The notes under the pieces are model-generated. The model was not told the origin of the DNA. It searched no databases and saw nothing but the letters and a program-made list of their open reading frames with translations. The position numbers and the translations under genes are program-made. Positions 52,396 to 63,991 of a stretch of 64,000 bases of DNA are shown here, piece after piece (position 1 is the stretch's first letter; each line of letters opens with the position of its first letter). This stretch comes from Kangiella sp. (GTDB lineage Bacteria > Pseudomonadota > Gammaproteobacteria > Enterobacterales > Kangiellaceae). The stretch is from NCBI GenBank assembly GCA_028284185.1, contig JANQSG010000019.1, positions 97,292 through 161,291 on the forward strand, given 5' to 3'.

Positions 52396-53880
52396 CTACC
52401 ATTCAAATTCAATATTCTTAATTCGGCTGGAGATAAACTGATAAACTCTTTCTGCGTCCTGATAATTCAAATAGGGAATATCGATATGATGAGCACCAAT
52501 AGCTGCACCGGCAGTATCCAGCTCGACACCAGCCATTTTATGGCGGCGATCAAATAAGCTTTCCTTAATCCGTGCAGTTTGTACCTTAGGCAAAGGCACA
52601 TAGGTTTCTTTCCTGAAAATAACACCACTTTTAAAGGCCACCATATCTTCTGATAAATAATAACCAGCGTTTTTTACATACCATTTGGCATAAATCACCG
52701 ACCAGACAGCAGCCAAGCCCAGATTGATAGCATACAACCAAACCGAATAGACCGTTAAAATTAAAAGGACTGCTGACCAGATTAATAGTGAAATTTTAAA
52801 CATCCGCCGCCAGGCTCTTGGTTCAATTAAAATCCACTGAACTTCACTCCAGTCCTGTTGACGCTGTATTTCCGACAAAAATTCCTCTCGGCGATCAGCA
52901 ATCAACAGTGGAGCCACATGCTTCATGGTAATACCTTGTTGATCCGTATTAACTCCGCCTGCAGTTTCAATGGTCACACCAATTCGATCAAACATTCGAT
53001 GTAATAAGGAATTATGCACCGTTATGGTTTGAATTCTGGATAATGGAATGGTTGCCTGCAAACGTGTCAGCAACCCCATAGTCGCTAACAACTTATCTTT
53101 CTTTTCCTGTAAATTAAAACCATGAAACTTAAACCAGGCCATACCAATGGACAGAGTCCATAAAAAAGCCATAGCTAGTATAAATAATAAAAAGCTGACA
53201 ACTATAGTCGAAATAACAGAGGTATCAGGAGCAATAGACTGAACGCCATCACTAACATAAGTGACCCCTTGCTCGATTAATGGCTTAAAGTTACCTGGTT
53301 TATCATCATCAATAAACTGGCTGGCAAAACCGAAAAACAAAGCAACAGCTATTAGGCCTTTATTAGATATAATTCCATAACGAACAATTTCAGCAAAGTT
53401 TAAACTCAAAATAGAATCACTTGATTGAGTGCTTTCCGTTTTTTCTGCATTTTCTTCTGCAACTTCCTGATGAATCCGATTCTGAATTTCTTTAACTGCC
53501 GCTAAATCCACCACATTGATAATCGCTTCAGGTTTACCACCAGAAGCCGATTCTAACTGCACTTTAGCAACGCCAAATAGTCGGTGAAGAGGACCTTGAA
53601 TTAAATTTAGATTCTGAATTTTGTCGTATTTAACCTGGCGCAAGTTACGAAAAATAATGCCTTCTTTGACCCGAATTTGTGAATCTTCCAACCAGTAACG
53701 ATAAAAACGGTATTGCACGATCGATATTAGACTCACTACAGCAGCACCACCTAACGCATACAGCTCCCAGGAACTGGAGCGAGAACCTAAAACAGCGATT
53801 AAAGCCGGAAAAATTAATTTTTTAATGTTATCCCAAAGAATAAACAATGGAGATACTTTATGCAGCTTGTGCTCTTCCAT
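52396..53880 (-). CDS. PH-domain membrane protein, YdbT-like
   Basis: A 494-residue protein with three bacterial PH (bPH2) domains, each following a pair of membrane helices (hydrophobic near 18-55, 170-195, 215-250 and 365-400). Repeated signatures are KYDKIQNLNLIQGPLHRLFG, IPLSRIQTITVHNSLLHRMF and VPLPKVQTARIKESLFDRRH. E. coli YdbT is the counterpart. Function unknown, perhaps membrane-stress related. The gene is coupled to the YdbS-like gene 12 bp upstream. Confidence 0.85.
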   Translation of the reverse strand: MEEHKLHKVSPLFILWDNIKKLIFPALIAVLGSRSSSWELYALGGAAVVSLISIVQYRFYRYWLEDSQIRVKEGIIFRNLRQVKYDKIQNLNLIQGPLHRLFGVAKVQLESASGGKPEAIINVVDLAAVKEIQNRIHQEVAEENAEKTESTQSSDSILSLNFAEIVRYGIISNKGLIAVALFFGFASQFIDDDKPGNFKPLIEQGVTYVSDGVQSIAPDTSVISTIVVSFLLFILAMAFLWTLSIGMAWFKFHGFNLQEKKDKLLATMGLLTRLQATIPLSRIQTITVHNSLLHRMFDRIGVTIETAGGVNTDQQGITMKHVAPLLIADRREEFLSEIQRQQDWSEVQWILIEPRAWRRMFKISLLIWSAVLLILTVYSVWLYAINLGLAAVWSVIYAKWYVKNAGYYLSEDMVAFKSGVIFRKETYVPLPKVQTARIKESLFDRRHKMAGVELDTAGAAIGAHHIDIPYLNYQDAERVYQFISSRIKNIEFEW

Positions 53881-53892
53881 AACTGCTACGAC

Positions 53893-54375
53893 CTAAACGG
53901 CGTCAGCCTGATCCTGATCGATCAATTGATCGCGAAGTGAATTTGCAGTTTCTAATTCGATACCACCTAAAGTTACCGAAGCATCACGAGTCCCAGCAGT
54001 ATGTACTATTAATTTTGCCAGATTAAATCGACGCTCCAGAGGGCCTTGCGCAACATCTGTATGCTGTACACGATTTTGTGGTACTAAAACTCTTTTTCTC
54101 CAGAAAACTCCTTTCTGAATGTATAAGCCTTCTTCACTCATCCACCAGCGACAATATTGATATTGCTTTTTAGACCAAAAAAATCCAAATAAGAAAAATA
54201 GAATAGATACGACCAACATAATTAATAATGGATACCAATTACCACTGTTTATCACAGCAACTATACCGACAATAACAGGAATAATACTAAATATTCCAAA
54301 AATGATTCGAGCAACTGTAATAGATTTTGGACTTAGTTTATTAGCATGTTCAGGAATCTTCTCTAGTAACCCCAT
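53893..54375 (-). CDS. PH-domain membrane protein, YdbS-like
   Basis: A 160-residue protein with two N-terminal membrane helices (about 22-45 and 50-70) and one bPH2 domain carrying VPQNRVQHTDVAQGPLERRFNLAKLIVHTAG. It forms a ydbS-ydbT pair with the next gene. Function unknown. Confidence 0.87.
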   Translation of the reverse strand: MGLLEKIPEHANKLSPKSITVARIIFGIFSIIPVIVGIVAVINSGNWYPLLIMLVVSILFFLFGFFWSKKQYQYCRWWMSEEGLYIQKGVFWRKRVLVPQNRVQHTDVAQGPLERRFNLAKLIVHTAGTRDASVTLGGIELETANSLRDQLIDQDQADAV

Positions 54376-54658
54376 AATTATTATTCACATCTTTCGCTTT
54401 TAATTTTCATTATAGTCAAATCTTGATTTTCTAGCTATGATCTCTTGTTACAATCTGTTAACCACCAATATTATAAATATTTTAAAAAATAACCCTTTTT
54501 CTTGCCTATCTCGTTTATACCCCTACACCTATAACTGCATCAGTTTATCAGCTCTTATAGCCCACCTTTTAATCGCTTCTCAAAAAATTAATACCTCCAT
54601 GCAAACTATTCTTGCGGTAATCATTGCTTCAATTATTGTGTAGATATTATCGTTTGCT
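54376..54658. other. AT-rich intergenic region, nothing recognised
   Basis: About 280 bp between the divergently placed PH-domain and (in the same strand sense) thiamine genes. A 68-codon plus-strand frame (54437-54643) has no family match, ribosome site or clear start. No hairpin with a T-run was seen. Confidence 0.5.
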
Positions 54659-56146
54659 TTAAACATTAGTACCTACTATGCCTTTTGAAATAAGTTGCAA
54701 CATTTGTTTCGTTACCATTTCAGGATCATTTGCTTGGATTATCGCAGAAATCATTGCAATACCGGAAGCGTCGGTAGCAGCTACTTCGGTAATTCTTTCC
54801 AAATTAATGCCACCAATCGCCACCCAGGGATATTCATTCATAGTATTTATCCAATAGGATAAATTTTCCGTGCCATGCGGGATCCAGGGCATAATTTTAG
54901 AATCCGTATGATAAACCGGACCACAGGCCAAATAACTTGGTTCAATAGCATGAGCTCGCGCAACCTCATAATAACAATGAGTGCTTATTCCCAAGCGTAA
55001 ACCTGCTTTACTAATAGCTTTTAGATCTGCAGTATCCAAATCTTCTTGGCCAAGGTGAACACCATAAGCTTTATGTTTAATGGCTAGCTGCCAATAGTCA
55101 TTGATAAATAATCTTGCCTGGTATTGCCCAGCTATTTTAATAGCACGAATAATTTCTTGCTCTAATGCCTCGCCATCTAAATCCTTGACTCGCAACTGTA
55201 TGGTGCTAATTCCAAGTGGTAACAATCTTTCTAACCAATCCGCACTATCAACTACTGGATATAAACCTAATGCTTTATCGCCACAATCAGGAAAGTTATA
55301 AAAGCTTTGTGCAAAGCTTTTACTCAAAGTTGGCATATATTTTTGTTTGGCTGGCCAGGATAATGGCTTTAATGGGCCTTTGCCTTTGCCCACTCGATAA
55401 CCATTTTCTATCGCTTGGTTGATCTGCATTTTACCAATTACAATCGCATCTTTCAGTGAATAATTTAACGTCCAGGCAGCTGCAATGGATGCTGCTAATA
55501 CACAGCCTGTGCCACGAGTATTATCAAAGTGCAAACGCTCGCTTGTTAGCCAAAAAGACTCTTCATCATTACAAAAATAATCGGCACAAAAATCTTCATC
55601 GGCATGCCCACCTTTTACCAATACTGCTTTAACACCAGCGGATAAAATATCATCCACCGCAAATTCAATATCACTTAAGCCTGTTATTTTACGTTGTGTT
55701 AAAAGTTCCAATTCAGGAATATTAGGCGTTAATAAATCAATGCTATCAAATAAGGTCTTAAGTAATCTCTGAGCTTTTTGATCCATCAACTCTTTGCCGG
55801 AAGAGCTAACCATAACCGGATCAACAATTAGCTTGCCTTGATATTCCTTGAGAAATTCTTTTAAAGCTTCGATCGCATCAACACTGGGTAACAAACCCAC
55901 TTTAATGGCACTGGCCGGTAAATCATCTTTTAGCGCATCAAATTGAGATTGGATTTGTTTTTCAGTAAGCGGATTAATCGCCATAACGGTTTTTGAATTT
56001 TGCGCCGTTACCGCTGTTGTGATCATACAGGGATGAACCCCTAACGCTTCAATTGCACGAATATCAGCAACCTGTCCTGCCAGCCCAGAACAATCTGAGC
56101 CGGCAACTGACCATACAATGGGTTTATCTTTTCGGGAATGATTCAT
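54659..56146 (-). CDS. thiDE: Fused HMP(-P) kinase ThiD and thiamine-phosphate synthase ThiE
   Basis: One 495-residue protein. The N-terminal half (~1-265) is ThiD (SDCSGLAGQ, DPVMVSSSGKEL, LTPNIPELELL and DNTRGTGCVLAASIAA), which phosphorylates hydroxymethylpyrimidine. The C-terminal half (~297-490) is ThiE (IQLRVKD, FINDYWQLA, HLGQEDLD, GISTHCY, CGPVYHTDSK and AIGGINLERI), which couples it to the thiazole. Each part has its catalytic motifs. Last gene of the thiamine operon. Confidence 0.94.
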   Translation of the reverse strand: MNHSRKDKPIVWSVAGSDCSGLAGQVADIRAIEALGVHPCMITTAVTAQNSKTVMAINPLTEKQIQSQFDALKDDLPASAIKVGLLPSVDAIEALKEFLKEYQGKLIVDPVMVSSSGKELMDQKAQRLLKTLFDSIDLLTPNIPELELLTQRKITGLSDIEFAVDDILSAGVKAVLVKGGHADEDFCADYFCNDEESFWLTSERLHFDNTRGTGCVLAASIAAAWTLNYSLKDAIVIGKMQINQAIENGYRVGKGKGPLKPLSWPAKQKYMPTLSKSFAQSFYNFPDCGDKALGLYPVVDSADWLERLLPLGISTIQLRVKDLDGEALEQEIIRAIKIAGQYQARLFINDYWQLAIKHKAYGVHLGQEDLDTADLKAISKAGLRLGISTHCYYEVARAHAIEPSYLACGPVYHTDSKIMPWIPHGTENLSYWINTMNEYPWVAIGGINLERITEVAATDASGIAMISAIIQANDPEMVTKQMLQLISKGIVGTNV

Positions 56147-56161
56147 TGTTGTTTTCGCAGC

Positions 56162-56932
56162 TTATTCATTATGCCAAAAAGGTGTACCAACCACGGGGGT
56201 GCTGGGCTTAGCTAAATCGCGCTCTGGAATGGCTCCTGCTTTATAGGCATTACGACCCGCTGTAACTGCATCTTTAAATGCAGCAGCCATCAATATAGGA
56301 TCTTCTGCCTGTGCAATAGCAGTATTTAATAATACGGCGTCATAGCCCATTTCCATGGCTTGTGCCGCATGTGAAGGCAAACCTAATCCCGCATCAATGA
56401 CCATAGGTACATCAGGCAAACGCTCTCTTAAAGTTTGCAAAGCATAAGGATCGGTTAGACCACGTCCAGTACCAATCGGCGCTCCCCAGGGCATTAAAAT
56501 ATTGCAACCTGTATCCAGTAGTTTTTGGCATAACACCAAATCATCAGTGCAATAAGGAAACACTTCAAAACCACGGCTGGTTAATTCTTTAGCCGCTTCT
56601 ACCAACTGAAAAGGATCGGGCTGCAAATTATAATCATCACCGATCACTTCCAGTTTAATCCAATTGGTCTGAAAAAGTTCACGTGCCATTTCCGCAGTAG
56701 TTATTGCCTCTTTGCTAGAATGGCAACCCGCAGTATTCGGTAACCAATGACAATTTAATTGATTAATTTGCTGCCAGAAATTTTCACCACCCTGCCCCTG
56801 GCGACGCACCGAAACAGTAATCACTTGTGACTCTGAGGCTTTTAAGGCATCCAGCATAATCTGCGGCGACGGATAAAGCGCCGTACCGACAAAAAGCCTA
56901 CTGGAAATTTCTTTACCACCGATTCTCAACAT
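56162..56932 (-). CDS. thiG: Thiazole synthase
   Basis: A 256-residue TIM-barrel enzyme building the thiazole ring from deoxyxylulose phosphate, dehydroglycine and ThiS-thiocarboxylate. It has [12 protein letters not shown], the imine-forming lysine in [22 protein letters not shown] and [30 protein letters not shown]. 15 bp before thiDE. The 142-bp gap to thiS carries a structured repeat. Confidence 0.95.
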   Translation of the reverse strand: MLRIGGKEISSRLFVGTALYPSPQIMLDALKASESQVITVSVRRQGQGGENFWQQINQLNCHWLPNTAGCHSSKEAITTAEMARELFQTNWIKLEVIGDDYNLQPDPFQLVEAAKELTSRGFEVFPYCTDDLVLCQKLLDTGCNILMPWGAPIGTGRGLTDPYALQTLRERLPDVPMVIDAGLGLPSHAAQAMEMGYDAVLLNTAIAQAEDPILMAAAFKDAVTAGRNAYKAGAIPERDLAKPSTPVVGTPFWHNE

Positions 56933-56993
56933 TTACTAATACTCTTAACTTTTTATTAGAGCTTCTTGGCTAAATATTTTCGAGGCAATTGGA

Positions 56994-57040
56994 TATTTTT
57001 TATCAGGATTTTACTCTAGTAAATGACGCAATAAAAAATA
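56994..57040. repeat. Structured repeat, copy B, inside the thi operon
   Basis: Perfect 10-bp arms (TATTTTTTAT / ATAAAAAATA) flank a 27-nt core sharing GATTTTACTCTAGTAAATGA with copy A at 37855-37911. The core again contains the TTTACT-CT-AGTAAA mini-hairpin. It lies between thiS and thiG, where it would form a stem-loop in the operon mRNA. Confidence 0.6.
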
Positions 57041-57074
57041 ACAATTAACAAAGAAAATATAACGTCAAGACGCT

Positions 57075-57287
57075 CTAACCGCCTTGCATGGGCAAAACAA
57101 TTTCTACCTGATCCTGTTCTTTCAAGTAAGTTTCACTATAAATTGATCTTGGCACAAACTGCATATTCACTGCCACTGCAAAATTTTCTTGTGACAAATG
57201 TCCTTCAGATTTATACCATTCTATGAATTTGCTGATGCTTAAGTTTTCAGCAACATCAAAGGTTTGATCATTAACTATTAACTGCAT
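57075..57287 (-). CDS. thiS: Sulfur carrier protein ThiS
   Basis: A ~70-residue ubiquitin-fold protein ending in the essential Gly-Gly (LPMQGG), which is adenylated and thiocarboxylated to deliver sulfur to ThiG. The start is taken as ATG 57287 (MQLIVNDQTF); ATG 57299 would add four residues. Either start lies inside the end of thiO, so translation is coupled. No thiF or thiI is in the window. Confidence 0.93.
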   Translation of the reverse strand: MQLIVNDQTFDVAENLSISKFIEWYKSEGHLSQENFAVAVNMQFVPRSIYSETYLKEQDQVEIVLPMQGG

Positions 57288-58314
57288 ATTGTTTCTCATG
57301 CTCAGTTAAGGCTTGAAATTGTGTTATCGCTTTTTCGACTAGTGCTGGCGCTAATAAAATGCCATGCCGATAGAGCCCATTGATTTGCCCAAAGCCCTGT
57401 TCAACCTTTACCAATGGCAAATTGTCCGGCAAGGCAGGACGGCAATTAACCACCGACTTAATAATTCGTGCTTCTCCAAAACCTTTGTGCACACTATAGG
57501 CTGCTGATAACAACTCCAAACTCGAGCGCACTGATAAAGGACTAGAATCTTCTGACTCAATTTCTGTGGCACCAATAATATAAATATTATCAGGGCGCGG
57601 CACTATATAGATTCGATAACGCGGGTGCATTAGGCGTGTTAAATGTTCTATGTTTACATCAGGTGCTTTTAACCATAACAGCTCGCCACGCACGCCTCGT
57701 AAAGGTAGATCCTGTTTAGCGCCTAACCCTCGACAATCAAATACCCAATCAAAGCTATATTCCTGTTGCTCAGTTACAACTCTATTGGCTTCAATATTTT
57801 TAACCAAACAATTATCAAGCCATTGCGCTTGAGATAATTCTTGCTGCAAAGCTTTCATTAAAGCGATTGGATCAATTTGTCCTTCATTGGATAAATACAG
57901 GCCATCACCAAGTTGCTTAAGTTCTTGCTCTTTTTCACCAACGGCAATTGCTTCCACATACCCTGAATCAGCACCCAGCTTGCGCTTAATCACATTTTTA
58001 AAATGCTGCAACTCAACCTTGTCATTGTTATGTGCGGTCACTAATGAACCAATTTGTTTGAAAAAAACAGTTTGCGGTAACTCTTGCAACCATTGTGGGT
58101 AAAGTTGCATTGAGCAACAACCCAACTCAAAAATAGCGGCTTCCGCCATTTCCAGTTCAGCCAGTGGTGATAAAATTCCTGCCGCAGCAAAAGAACAGGC
58201 AGCTTGACTATTACGCTCTTCTTTATCAAAGATAGTAATCTTATGACCCAGCTTTTGTAATCGCCAGGCCAACATACGTCCAGCGATTCCTGCTCCTACA
58301 ATAGCTATTTGCAT
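57271..58314 (-). CDS. thiO: Glycine oxidase ThiO
   Basis: A 347-residue FAD-dependent oxidase that converts glycine to dehydroglycine for ThiG. The FAD motif is IVGAGIAGRMLAWRLQKLG; AACSFAAAGILSP, RGVRGELLWL and YRHGILLAPALVE near the C terminus fit the family. It follows thiC by eight bases. An oxygen-dependent route to thiazole is implied. Confidence 0.92.
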   Translation of the reverse strand: MQIAIVGAGIAGRMLAWRLQKLGHKITIFDKEERNSQAACSFAAAGILSPLAELEMAEAAIFELGCCSMQLYPQWLQELPQTVFFKQIGSLVTAHNNDKVELQHFKNVIKRKLGADSGYVEAIAVGEKEQELKQLGDGLYLSNEGQIDPIALMKALQQELSQAQWLDNCLVKNIEANRVVTEQQEYSFDWVFDCRGLGAKQDLPLRGVRGELLWLKAPDVNIEHLTRLMHPRYRIYIVPRPDNIYIIGATEIESEDSSPLSVRSSLELLSAAYSVHKGFGEARIIKSVVNCRPALPDNLPLVKVEQGFGQINGLYRHGILLAPALVEKAITQFQALTEHEKQYAVNS

Positions 58315-58322
58315 TTTGCTGA

Positions 58323-60424
<2,102 letters not shown>

Positions 60425-60454
60425 TCAGGCTTATTATACATTTTTATAGCAGAT

Positions 60455-60478
60455 AAAAAAATGGCGACTTTCGTCGCC
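60455..60478 (-). terminator. Rho-independent terminator after the DUF4870 gene
   Basis: On the minus strand GGCGAC-GAAA-GTCGCC forms a 6-bp stem with a stable GAAA tetraloop, followed by A and seven Ts. It lies ~55 bp past the DUF4870 stop codon and just upstream of the riboswitch. Confidence 0.8.
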
Positions 60479-60533
60479 TGGGGTATGTAAAGAGTAGCTT
60501 TTATAATTATCGTTATTAGGGGTTTATGACTAA

Positions 60534-61043
60534 TTATTGAATCAGTTTTAGTGAGAATGGGTATTTATAGACACCGCCTTCACTGGCCTTAATCGCAGCC
60601 AAAATAGTTACGATAAAGTGGAATATGATTAGGCCAAACAAAATTGGAATACCAATCAAAATTATGCACAAGATCAAGGCGATACAGTAAGCAATAAACA
60701 TGCTGATATTAAAGTTTAGAGCTTCTTTACCGTTTTCAGCGACCAATGGCATATCTTCTTTCTTCAGCAACCAGACCACCAGTGGTCCCAAAATCATGCC
60801 AATCACCGGAATTAGCGGCACCATAGCTACAAAGGCTGCTAAATGGGCAAACATAGACCAGCTTTTTTCATCGCTGCTGGCCGCTTCTGCCCCTAGCACT
60901 TCAGCCTCACCCTCAATTACTCTTTCCTGAGTAGTGTTTTCCTGTTCAGAATTCGACTCTGTTTCTGTCGTTACTTCCTCAGCTTTTTCCACCTTTTCAG
61001 ATTCGGCTTTAGGAGCTTTGGTCTTTTTAGTTTCATCTGTCAT
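60534..61043 (-). CDS. DUF4870 membrane protein
   Basis: A 169-residue protein with a long acidic, Glu/Lys/Thr-rich disordered N terminus (1-~58) and the DUF4870 domain: SWSMFAHLAAF, a double hydrophobic helix, KEDMPLVAENGKEALNFNIS and a final helix pair. Three to four membrane helices in all. The family (Tic20-like fold) has unknown function. Confidence 0.88.
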   Translation of the reverse strand: MTDETKKTKAPKAESEKVEKAEEVTTETESNSEQENTTQERVIEGEAEVLGAEAASSDEKSWSMFAHLAAFVAMVPLIPVIGMILGPLVVWLLKKEDMPLVAENGKEALNFNISMFIAYCIALILCIILIGIPILFGLIIFHFIVTILAAIKASEGGVYKYPFSLKLIQ

Positions 61044-61362
61044 GCGCTTTATCTTTCCCCGCGTTTTCTAACATTTACTAACTTAGGGCTTTAGATTAGC
61101 AAGAAAAGATGTTTCTGAATGTAACCAAGAGTGCTGAAAAATGACGATGAAATCCTGCTGCCATTTTATGATGGATAACTACTGTAACCTCTTGTTTTTA
61201 TTAGCTTATTTTGAAAAGATTTGATTTGATTAAAAATCATCCAGTTGAGTTAAAGCAAGAGATGTCACTCTAACCTATTGATTTTATTGATAATAATTAA
61301 TTAAAATTATTTAGTGAACACTATTTGTAGAACAAAATGCGATAACTATTTGTTTTTATTGA
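61044..61362. other. AT-rich intergenic region, nothing recognised
   Basis: About 320 bp with no supportable ORF or RNA. It should contain the promoter for the DUF4870 gene. Two short CTATTTGT-like direct repeats (about 61319 and 61346) are visible; no strong hairpin. Confidence 0.45.
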
Positions 61363-61788
61363 TTATTTCTGCATGATCTCCAGCGCCGCACCAATTACAA
61401 CACCATTTTTGGCATAGTCTTGATGATCGTTGGTGTTTAAAGTGACTTTGATCTGGTGTTTACCGACAGACAAAGCGGAAATATGCCGCCAATGGGCATA
61501 TAAACGACCAATTTTCTTGCCATCAATATACAAATGGGCATGACCCTTGCCCATTTGATGAGGTTGATTGACTTGATCAGGAGCAAATTCAAAGTTTTCA
61601 GTAATAATTTGCAAATTCCAACCCGATTTAGCATCCGGCTGTAGCTTTATCTTAATCGCTGGTATATTTTCCAGCCCAGAAACATCCAACTGTTGATGCT
61701 GATGATGGCTGTGCTGATGAGTACCTTTCTCAGCCCAAAGGTTATAACTAAAAAACGAAATAATTAAAGTAAAAGCTAATGTTTTCAT
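61363..61788 (-). CDS. Exported histidine-rich small protein
   Basis: A 141-residue protein with a signal peptide (cleavage after NLWA near 19). Next comes a His/Gln cluster (HQHSHHQHQQ, 24-33), then a beta-rich domain with GKGHAHLYIDGKKIGRLYAHWRHISAL and QIKVTLNTNDHQDY. The HAHLY..G segment resembles periplasmic domains found near copper or cupredoxin genes, so metal binding is possible. I cannot name the family with certainty. Genes on the same strand (GFA-type, propeller) follow upstream. Confidence 0.6.
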   Translation of the reverse strand: MKTLAFTLIISFFSYNLWAEKGTHQHSHHQHQQLDVSGLENIPAIKIKLQPDAKSGWNLQIITENFEFAPDQVNQPHQMGKGHAHLYIDGKKIGRLYAHWRHISALSVGKHQIKVTLNTNDHQDYAKNGVVIGAALEIMQK

Positions 61789-61798
61789 GGATAATTTT

Positions 61799-62182
61799 TT
61801 AAGTTAGATGTTTTAGTTGTTCCACTGATGCTTCCCAGTTTTGTCCATCAAACTGTTCTATAACTACTGCATTTTGATCTATATCAAGGCAGCGAACATT
61901 AACACTAACGCCATCAGGATTACTACGTGGAACATAAAAAGACTTTATACCACAAGTTTTACAAAAATAATGTTGAGCCACTTTGCTATTAAATTGGTAG
62001 TTATTTAAATTATTCTGGCCTTGCAATAATCGAAACTGGTTTTTGGGAACAATTAAATGAATAAAACCAATCCTTTGGCATATAGAACAATTGCATGATT
62101 GAGCCACAAAATTTTCAGCAGCATCAACTTCAAACCTGATGGCACCGCAATGACAATCGCCTCGATAGGTTTTAAGTTCCAC
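61799..62182 (-). CDS. GFA/CENP-V-fold zinc protein
   Basis: A 127-residue protein of the glutathione-dependent formaldehyde-activating (Gfa) fold, with GDCHCGAIRFEV, CNCSICQRIG and FCKTCGIKSF, the three cysteine groups that bind two zincs. Members are usually of unknown activity; formaldehyde metabolism should not be assumed. 10 bp before the His-rich gene. Confidence 0.88.
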   Translation of the reverse strand: MELKTYRGDCHCGAIRFEVDAAENFVAQSCNCSICQRIGFIHLIVPKNQFRLLQGQNNLNNYQFNSKVAQHYFCKTCGIKSFYVPRSNPDGVSVNVRCLDIDQNAVVIEQFDGQNWEASVEQLKHLT

Positions 62183-62235
62183 TTTTTTATCCTTTTCTAT
62201 ATGGCATTATTACTCAGAAGCTGCGACAAACAAAC

Positions 62236-63165
62236 CTACTCAATAGGTGCAAACAAAGGACGCCAGGCACCATTATAAGATTCATCTTCTGTGGCGATAC
62301 TCATATAGCTATCAGGAACAGCTGCAGACGGTCCGGCTATTGATTCAATTTTAAATCCATCGATAACCCAATAGGCCTTTTTCGAATTTACCGCTGATAT
62401 TGGTGTAATTTCTGACTGGCCTGATACCGATGCGGCCTGATATATAAGCGATCTAAAAGGACCTTCATCTCCAGCATCCTCTGTCGCCACAGCCCATATA
62501 ATACCATTTTGATCCAGATAGAGATCGGAAATACTTCTTTTAGCTTGTGTATTATTCCAAGTACCAGGAGCAACAATTTCAACAGACTTATCCAGATATT
62601 CCTGCCATGACAATTGGCTATGAGCATAATCCAGCACACCAATATAAAGACGACCATTTCTATAGGATGAACTGCCCCCTCTTTCGCCTAAAATAACAAA
62701 AGTTGTATTGCCTTTTTTTAGACACACCATGCCTTCAAAATTATTCCCAGCAATCTTTTCACCATCCATAATTTTAGGAAGATGAAACACATTTTTAACC
62801 AATGCACCACTGGCACCTATTTCGATATGAAATATTCGACCAAACTTTCCTTTGCTATACCTGGCTTCTGCAAGCAAAAATTCATTGCTTTTATTAGGGA
62901 TCCGACAAATGGACTCCAGATCATTGGCCTGACCATCAGGATGTTTCCAGTTGGCAATATTGAGTGGCGAAAATACTGGTTTATCATCTTCCACCGTTCT
63001 AAGAATCCCCATTCGATAACCATCATGACGCACTTTTTTATCAGTAACGATCAAATAGGAATTAGCATCCATTTGCTCCATTCCGCTAAAACCTATGACG
63101 GAAGCTGAAACAGACTGAGAATAAACAAATAAAAAAATGACCTTAAATAAAGTTAAGGCTCTCAT
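62236..63165 (-). CDS. Exported beta-propeller-like protein (phytase-like/SdiA-regulated type)
   Basis: A 309-residue protein with a signal peptide (to ~22) and a repeated beta pattern. DLESICRIPNKSNEFLLAEARY and NNFEGMVCLKKGNTTFVILGERGG resemble the blades of esterase-like phytase and SdiA-regulated propellers, whose E and D residues bind calcium. No catalytic assignment can be made. It is probably periplasmic or secreted. Confidence 0.5.
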   Translation of the reverse strand: MRALTLFKVIFLFVYSQSVSASVIGFSGMEQMDANSYLIVTDKKVRHDGYRMGILRTVEDDKPVFSPLNIANWKHPDGQANDLESICRIPNKSNEFLLAEARYSKGKFGRIFHIEIGASGALVKNVFHLPKIMDGEKIAGNNFEGMVCLKKGNTTFVILGERGGSSSYRNGRLYIGVLDYAHSQLSWQEYLDKSVEIVAPGTWNNTQAKRSISDLYLDQNGIIWAVATEDAGDEGPFRSLIYQAASVSGQSEITPISAVNSKKAYWVIDGFKIESIAGPSAAVPDSYMSIATEDESYNGAWRPLFAPIE

Positions 63166-63346
63166 GACTTTCCCTCGTAAACTAAAAGTAGCTTAATGCT
63201 AACATATCTTCCTATAAAAGCACTTGTTGTTTCCCGTTTAAACTTTGTTTTTATTCCTTTAGATTATAAAAATGATTGGTTGAAATTTATATGACTATAT
63301 TTGATTTCAGCGCACCATCGAGACTGCAAATCAGCTTCTAATTTCA

Positions 63347-63991
63347 CTAGACCTGCAACGCATTCTCACGATGTTGATGCAGAAACTCTAGCAGTGCATG
63401 ATATTCATCCGGTAACTCCAGGCTAGCAAAACGATCACGAAGATAACTGCAAATCTCTGGATCGTTATCACATAACTCATCCCCATCCTCTTCCCTACAT
63501 ACTTGATAGCCATTTAACAGACCAAAAAATCGACGCACACTGTCCTGGCCTTGGTAAATAAGTTCTTCTTCCTCACTCATCTCATAATCCAGATACGCAT
63601 CATGGTCCATCCTTAGTCCAAAATAACCACTCTCGCTGAAGAAACTTTCGCGAATCAAGGGGATCATAGAGAACCAATAGTCAAGTGTAATCAGGATCAT
63701 ACCCGGTGCAAAACCGGTATGTGGTAGAAACAGATAGCCCTGTAGATAGCGCATCAGTTCAGCAAACATGATATTCGGGTCCAGTGCCTTCTGTGGGCAC
63801 CATCTATCGTTTCCGAATACCTGCGGAAATGAAATTTGTGTCTGAAATATCTTTCCAAATATTCGGTCGAATAATACCTTGTTGATACCCGGGTCACACA
63901 GACCTTTTCCATTCCCGCTATAAAGATCGCTCAACGGCGCCCAGAAAAAATTGTCTCGTACTGGCTCTTCAAACCTATGCCGGCGCGGCAT
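63347..63991 (-). CDS. Unknown protein, possibly cut by the window edge
   Basis: An ORF of 214 codons from ATG 63991. The frame stays open to the edge at 64000, so the true start may lie outside. The C-terminal half is very acidic (YEMSEEEELIYQGQ, REEDGDELCDNDPE) and ends in a helical segment. Tyr, Phe and Trp are frequent and there is no signal peptide or membrane helix. No family is recognised. Confidence 0.6.
   Translation of the reverse strand: MPRRHRFEEPVRDNFFWAPLSDLYSGNGKGLCDPGINKVLFDRIFGKIFQTQISFPQVFGNDRWCPQKALDPNIMFAELMRYLQGYLFLPHTGFAPGMILITLDYWFSMIPLIRESFFSESGYFGLRMDHDAYLDYEMSEEEELIYQGQDSVRRFFGLLNGYQVCREEDGDELCDNDPEICSYLRDRFASLELPDEYHALLEFLHQHRENALQV

Noticed and set aside
54437..54643. 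68-codon plus-strand frame in the 54.4-54.66 kb gap
   Set aside because: Hydrophobic but with no ribosome site, neighbours on its strand or recognisable motif.
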